A stretch of DNA of 8,067 nt from the NCBI GenBank assembly GCA_039029935.1, contig JBCCFC010000621.1, positions 1 to 8,067 of the forward strand, read 5' to 3'. Positions within the stretch are counted from its first letter, which is position 1, and every line of letters starts with the position of its first letter. Under the pieces are notes generated by a model that worked only from the letters and a program-made list of their open reading frames with translations, searched no databases and was not told the DNA's origin. Positions 1 through 4,823 of the stretch are shown here, piece by piece. The position numbers and the translations under genes are program-made. Source of the stretch: G039029935 sp039029935. GTDB lineage: Bacteria; Chloroflexota; Anaerolineae; Caldilineales; Caldilineaceae.

Positions 1-5
1 AGAAA

Positions 6-139
6 ATGACCTGGAGCGCAGAAAAAACCACCGTCAACAGCTGGAACGAATGGGACCCATTGCGTCATGTGATCGTCGGCAAGGCTGACGACTGCCATAT
101 CCCGCCGGAAGAACCGGCGTTGGACACCGAAGGCCCCGT
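6..139 (+). pseudogene. 5' fragment of a glycine/inosamine-phosphate-type amidinotransferase gene
   Basis: The first 40 codons match, from memory, the N-terminus of the arginine:glycine amidinotransferase family, which transfers an amidino group from arginine to an amine acceptor. The recognisable part is VNSWNEWDPLRHVIVG at residues 10-25, followed by PPEEPALD at residues 33-40. After residue 40 (position 125) the family resemblance ends. The frame runs on to a stop at 213-215, but that part is antisense to the M50 gene and looks meaningless. Members of this family are usually around 350-400 residues, so this is about a tenth of a protein and lacks the catalytic Cys and His region. The ATG at 6 is a plausible native start because homologues begin close to this motif, but its ribosome binding site would lie outside the window. 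The break lies between about 126 and 139. It could be a real deletion or rearrangement, or an assembly chimera. Confidence 0.7.
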
Positions 140-823
140 AATCAGACTTGGCAGCAACATGATGATGCCCAACAAGATGAACATGCCATATTGTGCAAGT
201 GTCATCTGCAATTGATATGTGTCGCCGGGCAGCAACGCAAAGAGAATATGTGAGCCGTCCAATGGGGGAACAGGAATCAGATTAAAGACAAATAGCAATA
301 CATTAATAAAGGCAAAAAAGGTGAGAATGCTCGTGAATAGACTAAATTGTGACAATCCTAAAATGTTAATCAACAACAGTGAGATGATTGCCAGTACAAG
401 GTTGCTCAACGGCCCTGCGGCGGCTACAATAATTGAGCCAATCTTGACATCAATATCAATATTGTTGGGATTCCAGCGCACAGGCTTTGCCCATCCAAAC
501 CCAACCAGAAAAATTAACACTGCCCCAAAGGGATCAATGTGCGCCAATGGGTTGATGGTCAACCGACCATCTCTGGCAGGGGTATTGTCGCCTAGATAGA
601 CCGCCGCTGCCGCATGTGCCAATTCGTGCACGGGGAAGGCAATAAAGACGATGCCTGCGGCACCAATCAGCCAACCCGGATTGAATAAGCGGCCACCCGC
701 AGTTGTGCTTACAAGGCCATATACGATAAGCGCACCGACGACGCCGATAACGATTTTTTCATATTGAGAGAGGGAATTCCAACGTTGCCTCAAATTACTG
801 AACCATGATGAACCTGAAAACAT
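65..823 (-). CDS. M50-family (site-2-protease-like) membrane zinc metalloprotease
   Basis: Integral membrane zinc protease of the M50 family, which cleaves substrates within or near the membrane; the substrate here is unknown. With the start at 823 the product is 252 residues. The zinc-binding HELAH motif lies at residues 66-70 in a hydrophobic helix, and the third-ligand motif NLIPVPPLDG lies at 181-190. Hydrophobic segments fall at roughly 25-40, 50-75, 99-115, 126-155, 160-185 and 210-228. The frame is open up to ATG 859, but the ATG at 823 is preceded by AAAGGA at about 8 nt, so I prefer 823. The last ~24 residues (after LPSLI) are read antisense through the amidinotransferase fragment. 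They are Ser/Gly-rich and unlike a family C-terminus, so the native end has probably been replaced. The catalytic motifs lie upstream of that and are intact, so the protein may still work. Family assignment is firm; substrate is not known. Confidence 0.88.
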   Translation of the reverse strand: MFSGSSWFSNLRQRWNSLSQYEKIVIGVVGALIVYGLVSTTAGGRLFNPGWLIGAAGIVFIAFPVHELAHAAAAVYLGDNTPARDGRLTINPLAHIDPFGAVLIFLVGFGWAKPVRWNPNNIDIDVKIGSIIVAAAGPLSNLVLAIISLLLINILGLSQFSLFTSILTFFAFINVLLFVFNLIPVPPLDGSHILFALLPGDTYQLQMTLAQYGMFILLGIIMLLPSLITGPSVSNAGSSGGIWQSSALPTIT

Positions 824-866
824 ATTGTAATCCTTTGTTCGATTGATAAACATATACAACAGCAGG

Positions 867-897
867 ATTATACTCTACACCGTTCTATTTGACACAA
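867..897 (-). promoter_or_regulatory. Candidate sigma70-type promoter for the M50 gene
   Basis: On the minus strand a perfect TATAAT (872-867) is preceded by TTGTGT (897-892) at a 19-bp spacing. The -10 box is exact, but the -35 box matches only the first three bases and the spacing is slightly long. It lies about 45 bp before the preferred ATG at 823, a sensible leader length. Confidence 0.45.
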
Positions 898-945
898 ATT
901 TCAGTTAGATGTTTTGGCAAGATTTGGCGAGCAGAGACATTAATA

Positions 946-972
946 ATTCATCAATTCAACAATTCAACAATT
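946..972. repeat. 8-bp tandem repeat, about 3.4 copies
   Basis: The unit attcaaca occurs at 954-961 and 962-969. It is preceded by the one-mismatch copy attcatca (946-953) and followed by a partial copy. This is AT-rich intergenic DNA, probably a slippage-prone microsatellite without a coding role. Confidence 0.7.
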
Positions 973-993
973 AATTATTAGCGATTCCCCACC

Positions 994-1034
994 CCGCCAA
1001 GTACTGCCGCACATGTACTTAGGTGGACTGGCGG
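994..1034. other. Imperfect two-part stem-loop
   Basis: The outer arms CCGCCA (994-999) and TGGCGG (1029-1034) are complementary. Inside them AAGTAC (999-1004) pairs with GTACTT (1015-1020) around a 10-nt loop. The two stems share base 999, so the outer stem is effectively 5 bp, with an 8-nt bulge on the 3' side. No T-run follows on either strand, so it does not look like a simple intrinsic terminator. It could be part of a dispersed repeat or a folded transcript end. Confidence 0.4.
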
Positions 1035-1082
1035 TCCTATTTCAGAAAGTGCCTAATATAAGCCATTAAGTGTTCTGGAGAA

Positions 1083-1316
1083 AAATGAGATGCGGATGAA
1101 CGCAGATAAACGCTGAAATTTATCAGTGGCAGCAAAACCCACATACAAAGTCCATAGCGGAGGTCGCATTCTCTAATGCGACTTGTGAACAAACCAGCGT
1201 TAGGACCCAGAGGGTTCCCCGCCTAATCCGCTATTGTATGTTCCTCTTGCCGCTACTGAAATTTATTTATATTGAACGAAAATCTATGTTTATCTGCGTT
1301 CATCCGCATCCCATTT
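1083..1316. repeat. 234-bp MITE-like element with 29-bp terminal inverted repeats
   Basis: Positions 1083-1111 are the reverse complement of 1288-1316 in 28 of 29 bases; the central 21 bases (1090-1110 versus 1289-1309) are exact. The single mismatch pairs 1088 with 1311. The arms contain the string GCGGATGAACGCAGATAAA. The ~176-bp interior encodes no protein and carries a perfect 8-bp hairpin at 1163-1182. The 11-mer CTGAAATTTAT also occurs twice in direct orientation, at 1113-1123 and 1256-1266. Inverted ends with no internal gene are what a non-autonomous miniature transposable element looks like. I see no clear target-site duplication outside the arms, so a mobile origin is inferred. The alternative is a dispersed intergenic repeat that folds into a long hairpin in RNA. 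Confidence 0.55.
1163..1182. other. Perfect 8-bp hairpin inside the MITE-like element
   Basis: GTCGCATT (1163-1170), a CTCT loop and AATGCGAC (1175-1182) form a perfect stem with a 4-nt loop. There is no poly-T tract after it on either strand, so I do not call it a terminator. It sits near the middle of the inverted-repeat element. Confidence 0.6.
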
Positions 1317-1345
1317 CACTTGACCCGGTTCTCTTCAACATGCTT

Positions 1346-1894
1346 CTAAGGCACGAACTGCTGCCACCAATCATAAAGCGGATGAGATTTTTTCAAAGAA
1401 TAGTTACCGCCAATATGAATATTCTGTAGAACGGTTCTCAACTCTGTATCTGGAACGGCGCATGAATCGGCCCAGTGTTTGACGATTTCTAATGTGTAGA
1501 TGATCTGCAACTCTTTTGACATCCCCGCAAGAAAATTTCGGGCTTTCTTATCATCAGTAGCCATACACCAGTTGCGATGGATGGCGATTGCACCTGTTTC
1601 AGCCTCACCTTGCCCTCCAACAGCCGCAACAATAGTAAGTGCTGTTTCATGCTCTATTTCCGTCTCTAGCGTCACGATTTGGATTAGCCCCGCCGAAATC
1701 ATTGGTTCAAGATCAATAGCCTCATCACCATCTGCTCCTTGAATTGTTAATGCTTCTTTTTCCGCGACATAGGCTGTAATCGTGTTATCAGTTGGGGCCG
1801 CTCTCAAAATTTCTTCCATTCTCCTTGAGGCATAGAGGCTGATTACAGAGGATGCATCGAGAATCAATATGTCATGTTTGAATATTAATGTCAT
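1346..1894 (-). CDS. PIN-like domain nuclease, probable toxin of the XRE/ImmA-IrrE cluster
   Basis: Predicted PIN-fold ribonuclease of 182 residues. The fold's signature acids are visible: D13 in ILILDASSVI near the N-terminus, E45 (or E47) in AYVAEKEAL, E97/E99 in GQGEAE, and D114/D115 in ATDDKKAR. PIN enzymes use such acids to hold metal ions and cut RNA, so the protein looks catalytically complete. It is longer than a typical VapC (about 130 residues) and carries a C-terminal extension of ~50 residues (after about 132) that I do not recognise. The ATG is 9 nt after the stop of the XRE/ImmA-IrrE gene and has no strong Shine-Dalgarno sequence close by (GGTGG lies ~15 nt upstream), which suggests translational coupling. 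A toxin role is inferred from the PIN fold and the neighbouring regulator; the target RNA is unknown. It is probably a toxin rather than a housekeeping nuclease, but that is not shown. Confidence 0.72.
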   Translation of the reverse strand: MTLIFKHDILILDASSVISLYASRRMEEILRAAPTDNTITAYVAEKEALTIQGADGDEAIDLEPMISAGLIQIVTLETEIEHETALTIVAAVGGQGEAETGAIAIHRNWCMATDDKKARNFLAGMSKELQIIYTLEIVKHWADSCAVPDTELRTVLQNIHIGGNYSLKKSHPLYDWWQQFVP

Positions 1895-1903
1895 TGTTAG
1901 AAA

Positions 1904-3124
1904 CTATGCCACCTGTAGTTGCATGACATCGAGATTACGACCAGTTTGCTTCGCTTTCTGTTGCCAGTTGATATAGTGCCTGCGTGCATCCAACCGATTT
2001 ACTTGAAGAAAATCTGCCAGTTGAGATTCGGAGATATTTTCTTCATCATATGCCTGCATTGCCAACGCAAAATACCGTTCTGGAAGCATTTCGCTTGGTT
2101 CAGAAAAGTCAGGTAATTGTAATTCCTTTTTTGCGTCATCTGGCTTAAAACCGCGCTGTTTGAGTCTGTCATAAATTCCTTTGGGAACCAATTTCATACC
2201 TTCTAAGCGCCGGACCAATGCTTCAAAGGAAACACCATAATCATTTGCCAGTTGCACCAAATCGGCTGGTGTCACCTTTTCTTTGGCTTGATATATCTGA
2301 TTGAAACATTGGGTTAGGCTGCTTGTTGGCATTAGGAAATATTCAGCAAAGCTATCGGCAAAATGTTCGTTCTCTGGTTTACGACCATTCGTGTAGATTG
2401 CTGCAACTGGCACGTTGCGATGTGCCAAGAAATGAGCATAGCCATGCGCTAACGACCAGCGACAGCGACCCGAAGACGCTGCATGTTTTTGATTGATTGC
2501 AATACAGCCACCTAATGTTTGATCAAAAAAATAGATTTCGGAAAATTTGTTTGAATTGTGTAGAGGTAGATAAAAAATTCGTAATCCTGCAGTCTCTTCC
2601 AATAATGTACGTAAGTGCAGGATAGGACGATCCCCTAAACCAAGCCGGTTCCGCTCAGAGATTGCCAAGCCTTCGGCCGCCTGTTCCGTTCCAGAAATGT
2701 TGCTAAAACGATAGGGGGGTGGGTAGTAGTTATTGCGTACATTATTGGTTAGTTGTTCTAGTTCATAATAGTTTGTCGCTAACTCTGTCAACTGATTGAT
2801 AGACTTGCGTATATGCTGGTTTGCTTCAGAGTTAGCATCCTTTGACCAATCGCTACGGAATAAAACAGCAGGCGGCTCGATGATTGGCCTGCCACTTAGG
2901 AAATTCCCTACTGGTTGACCATATATATTAGAGAGCGTCAATAGCTCTGAAGCCTTGATACGCCTCTCCCCCTTTTCGATGGCCGTAATCGTTGTGCGCG
3001 CAACGCCAAGCATTTCTGCCGCAGCAGCTTGCGTAATTCCCTGTCGTTTGCGAACTCGTTGGAGTTTTTGCCCAAGTTCCGTCAGGGAAATGGTGTCAAG
3101 GATTTGTGGTTGTACCATAGTCAT
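1904..3124 (-). CDS. XRE-family HTH regulator fused to a degenerate ImmA/IrrE-type metallopeptidase domain
   Basis: A 406-residue two-domain protein. Residues ~15-75 form an XRE helix-turn-helix (GITQAAAAEMLGV then TTITAIEKGERR). Residues ~165-270 resemble the ImmA/IrrE (COG2856) zinc peptidase, with SLAHGYAHFLAHR at 224-236 and ENEHFAD...FLMP at 251-266. Family members normally carry HExxH here, often HEYAH; in this protein the Glu is Gly (H227-G228-Y-A-H231). Both His residues and the downstream Glu remain, so zinc may still bind, but peptidase activity is doubtful. The C-terminal ~130 residues look helical and unassigned. ImmA/IrrE proteases cleave repressors in other systems; fusions to XRE are known beside toxin genes. 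Likely role: DNA-binding antitoxin/autorepressor of this cluster. ATG 3124 has GGAG ~10 nt upstream; ATG 3118 (two codons later) has AGGA at 7 nt and is an equally good start. The next gene follows after 9 nt. Confidence 0.85.
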   Translation of the reverse strand: MTMVQPQILDTISLTELGQKLQRVRKRQGITQAAAAEMLGVARTTITAIEKGERRIKASELLTLSNIYGQPVGNFLSGRPIIEPPAVLFRSDWSKDANSEANQHIRKSINQLTELATNYYELEQLTNNVRNNYYPPPYRFSNISGTEQAAEGLAISERNRLGLGDRPILHLRTLLEETAGLRIFYLPLHNSNKFSEIYFFDQTLGGCIAINQKHAASSGRCRWSLAHGYAHFLAHRNVPVAAIYTNGRKPENEHFADSFAEYFLMPTSSLTQCFNQIYQAKEKVTPADLVQLANDYGVSFEALVRRLEGMKLVPKGIYDRLKQRGFKPDDAKKELQLPDFSEPSEMLPERYFALAMQAYDEENISESQLADFLQVNRLDARRHYINWQQKAKQTGRNLDVMQLQVA

Positions 3125-3142
3125 ATCCTACATTCTCCATAT

Positions 3143-3262
3143 CTAATTTGCTAAAATCGCACGATTTTGTTCCCACTCATTACAATGAGGTTGAAACAAT
3201 TGAGCAATTTTTGTCTGAGCATAATCAAGGGATACATTCCTGATACTGACTCTATCCGACAT
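3143..3262 (-). CDS. 39-residue small protein heading the XRE/PIN cluster
   Basis: I do not recognise this protein. It starts MSDRVSIRNVSLDYAQTK and ends EWEQNRAILAN, 39 residues with no membrane segment or obvious domain. The charge is nearly balanced, with a likely helical stretch around residues 12-24 and a single Cys at 27. The evidence that it is real is the start site: GGAGGAG followed by 5 nt and ATG, by far the best ribosome binding site in the cluster. It is also in the same direction as, and 18 nt ahead of, the XRE/ImmA-IrrE gene, immediately downstream of a palindrome and promoter-like boxes. It may be a third component of the module (for example a peptide bound or sensed by the regulator) or a leader peptide that tunes translation of the regulator. 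A chance short frame cannot be excluded. Confidence 0.55.
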   Translation of the reverse strand: MSDRVSIRNVSLDYAQTKIAQLFQPHCNEWEQNRAILAN

Positions 3263-3278
3263 TAATACTCCTCCATGA

Positions 3279-3296
3279 CTTATAAATAACTATAAG
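3279..3296. promoter_or_regulatory. 18-bp perfect palindrome, candidate operator of the XRE regulator
   Basis: CTTATA (3279-3284), a 6-bp spacer (AATAAC) and TATAAG (3291-3296) form a perfect inverted repeat. It lies 17 bp upstream of the small gene's ATG and contains a TATAGT box on the minus strand. A two-fold symmetric site of this size overlapping the promoter zone is what a dimeric XRE protein would bind to repress its own operon. Binding by the adjacent regulator is inferred. Confidence 0.45.
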
Positions 3297-3310
3297 CGAA
3301 ATTTATTTTT

Positions 3311-3344
3311 ATAATAGGGTACCTGACTTTCTGACATTTGTCAA
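3311..3344 (-). promoter_or_regulatory. Candidate promoter of the leftward three-gene cluster
   Basis: On the minus strand a perfect -35 box TTGACA (3344-3339) lies upstream of TATTAT (3316-3311, five of six matches to TATAAT). The spacing between them is 22 bp, longer than usual; at 17 bp the -10 would be the weaker TACCCT. The -35 box overlaps a small inverted repeat TGAC-N4-GTCA (3332-3343). The over-long spacing could mean dependence on a DNA-distorting activator, or that the true boxes lie elsewhere. Confidence 0.35.
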
Positions 3345-3509
3345 CGTTTTCAGTGTGGTTCTTAAAATTTTGTCACAATTTCATCGAAAACTATTTCCAA
3401 TGGATTGCATGGTCGCCACGACGTTTGGACAAAAAGCGGAATCAACGTTAATCTATGGACAAACGGGTCAAATTAGCGTTAGAATTCATGAGAACGAGAT
3501 TTTCTATTT

Positions 3510-4655
3510 ATGCTCAATAAACGTTTGTTCACAAATCGCCGCTTCACCATAATTGCGACACTCATCGCCCTCCTCATCCTCACCATCGGCATCTACACAT
3601 GGTTCCGTTCACAACAATCCAACGATGTTCCGCTCGGTCCCAAGCAGACAGTACAGACCATCAATCCCATCATGGGTGTCCACACACGCTTGACCGATGA
3701 GGTCGAGCCGTGGAAAATCAAGCGAACCTTAGAAATGGTACGCGAGATGGGTGCGCCTTGGATTGTGGAATATTTCCCTTGGGCCTACATTGAGCCAAAC
3801 CGGCGACGCTACAACTGGGTTCACAGCGACCAAGTGGTGCAACACGCCAATCGTCAGGGGCTGGAGACGATTGCGCGTCTTGGCTTTGTGCCGGAATGGG
3901 CGCGCCCCGCCGACACCACGCCGCTTTATTTGGATGTAGAGCAGTTTGAGGCATTCGGCCATTTCGCCGCCGAATTCGTCACACGGTATAATCCTGTAAA
4001 TGAAGATGCACAGGGCGAAATCAACTACATCATCATTTGGAATGAACCCAATCTCGCCCTAGAGTGGGGCTATGAATCGGTAGACCCGGCCAAGTATGTG
4101 GAGATGCTGCGTGTGGTCTATCCAATGGTCAAAGCCGCCAACCCTGATGTCCAGGTACTGGCAGGTGCATTGGCCCCAACACTCGCCCCGCCAGGCAGCG
4201 AATGGGCCATGAACGACCTAGCCTATCTACAGGCAATGTATGACGCTGGCGCAGCCGACTACTTTGACATCCTCTCCGTCCATTCCTATGGATGGCATTC
4301 AGAACCAGATGAATCACCGGGGCCAGAGATTGTTAATTTTCGGCGCACAGAATTGTTACGCGACATCATGGTTGCCAACGGCGATGCCGACAAAACCGTG
4401 ATGATCACCGAGGGGGGCTGGAACGATCACCCACGCTGGACACGGGCGGTGCGACCCAGCAAGCGCATTCGTTACACCATCCGCGCCTATGAGTTTGCTC
4501 AGAAAGAATGGCCTTGGGTCGAATCTGTCTCCTTCTGGGCCTTCCGCTATCCTTGGGATGCCAAAAGCTATCAGGACTATTTTACCTTTGTGCGCACCGA
4601 TTTTGAGCCAAAACCGATCTATAGTGAGGTGCAGTTGTATTCGCAGGGAGAGTAG
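3510..4655 (+). CDS. Membrane-anchored glycoside hydrolase, clan-A-type TIM barrel
   Basis: A 381-residue enzyme predicted to hydrolyse polysaccharide or glycoside linkages outside the cell while held in the membrane. Basic residues at 4-11 precede one hydrophobic segment (13-31) with no obvious cleavage site, so a signal anchor is likely. The rest resembles a (beta/alpha)8 barrel of the retaining clan-A kind: WNEPN at 177-181 gives the probable acid/base E179 after strand 4, DILSVHSYGW at 253-262 fits strand 6, and MITEGGW at 298-304 gives the probable nucleophile E301 at strand 7. SFWAFRYPWD at 341-350 fits strand 8. Both catalytic glutamates are present. GH39- or GH5-like relatives seem closest, but the family number and substrate cannot be assigned by eye. 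The ATG at 3510 has only a weak GAGA-type ribosome site about 10 nt upstream. It stands alone, divergent from the XRE/PIN cluster, and is directly followed by a tandem repeat array. Confidence 0.82.
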   Translation: MLNKRLFTNRRFTIIATLIALLILTIGIYTWFRSQQSNDVPLGPKQTVQTINPIMGVHTRLTDEVEPWKIKRTLEMVREMGAPWIVEYFPWAYIEPNRRRYNWVHSDQVVQHANRQGLETIARLGFVPEWARPADTTPLYLDVEQFEAFGHFAAEFVTRYNPVNEDAQGEINYIIIWNEPNLALEWGYESVDPAKYVEMLRVVYPMVKAANPDVQVLAGALAPTLAPPGSEWAMNDLAYLQAMYDAGAADYFDILSVHSYGWHSEPDESPGPEIVNFRRTELLRDIMVANGDADKTVMITEGGWNDHPRWTRAVRPSKRIRYTIRAYEFAQKEWPWVESVSFWAFRYPWDAKSYQDYFTFVRTDFEPKPIYSEVQLYSQGE

Positions 4656-4659
4656 GCGT

Positions 4660-4746
4660 TGGAGCGGTGGAACGGTGGAGCGGTGAGCGGTGGAGCGGTG
4701 AGCGGTGGAGCGGTGAGCGGTGGAGCGGTGAGCGGTGGAGCGGTGG
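4660..4746. repeat. 15-bp tandem repeat array directly after the glycosidase stop codon
   Basis: Four exact copies of CGGTGAGCGGTGGAG lie at 4681-4695, 4696-4710, 4711-4725 and 4726-4740. A degenerate lead-in (4660-4680) precedes them and a partial copy (4741-4746) follows. Each 15-bp unit is itself a 7-bp plus an 8-bp variant of the same CGGTG-rich half-unit, so the array grew by duplication of a shorter motif. The strand is strongly purine-rich, with G pairs every few bases. It begins 5 bp after the TAG of the glycosidase gene. Read in that gene's frame, the array would encode GGAVS pentapeptides. Confidence 0.9.
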
Positions 4747-4758
4747 TCGATTCGCAGA

Positions 4759-4775
4759 TCACGCTACTAGCGTGA
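4759..4775 (+). terminator. Hairpin after the glycosidase gene, possible terminator
   Basis: TCACGCT (4759-4765), a 3-nt loop and AGCGTGA (4769-4775) form a perfect 7-bp stem about 100 bp after the glycosidase stop. The nearest T-run (TTTTT in 4793-4797) is ~18 nt further on, so it is not a textbook intrinsic terminator. It could instead be a transcript-end stabilising hairpin or a dispersed palindrome. Confidence 0.4.
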
Positions 4776-4823
4776 CAGGCTGACTTCGGTAATTTTTGCT
4801 GAAATAGGAGTGATGTAGAAAAA

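Larger units (their letters stand above)
860..1345. other. Gene-free, repeat-rich spacer between the M50 and PIN-like genes
   Basis: I see no credible gene in these ~486 bases; an open frame at 1238-1429 (+) is mostly antisense to the PIN-like gene. The stretch holds, from left to right, the M50 promoter candidate, a short 8-bp tandem repeat, an imperfect hairpin at 994-1034, and a 234-bp element bounded by inverted repeats. The PIN-like gene ends at 1346, only 30 bp from the right arm of that element, so transcripts of the leftward cluster probably run into it. Confidence 0.6.
3263..3509. other. Divergent intergenic region between the small gene and the glycosidase gene
   Basis: It holds the candidate operator and leftward promoter described separately. 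Facing right, TTGTCA (3370-3375) with TATTTC (3392-3397) at 16 bp is the best promoter pair I can find for the glycosidase gene, and it is weak. An open frame at 3355-3552 (+) runs through here, but it has no ribosome site and no recognisable sequence, so I do not call it. Confidence 0.4.

Noticed and set aside
219..599. 126-codon open frame on the + strand
   Set aside because: It is entirely antisense to the M50 gene, whose HELAH and NxxPxxxLDG motifs prove the minus strand is coding.
1163..1182. Hairpin as the intrinsic terminator of the leftward cluster
   Set aside because: No T-run follows the stem in the minus-strand direction; it is better described as part of the inverted-repeat element.
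1238..1429. 63-codon open frame on the + strand at the right end of the inverted-repeat element
   Set aside because: It runs through the repeat arm and then antisense to the end of the PIN-like gene. It has no ribosome site and no recognisable sequence.
1346..1894. Naming the PIN-like gene vapC
   Set aside because: The partner is an XRE/ImmA-IrrE protein rather than a VapB-type antitoxin, and the protein is ~50 residues longer than VapC.
3355..3552. 65-codon open frame ahead of the glycosidase gene
   Set aside because: There is no Shine-Dalgarno sequence and no recognisable motif, and it overlaps the glycosidase start in another frame.
4660..4746. Repeat array as a CRISPR
   Set aside because: The 15-bp units are directly abutting with no unique spacers, and no cas gene is near, so it is a tandem minisatellite.
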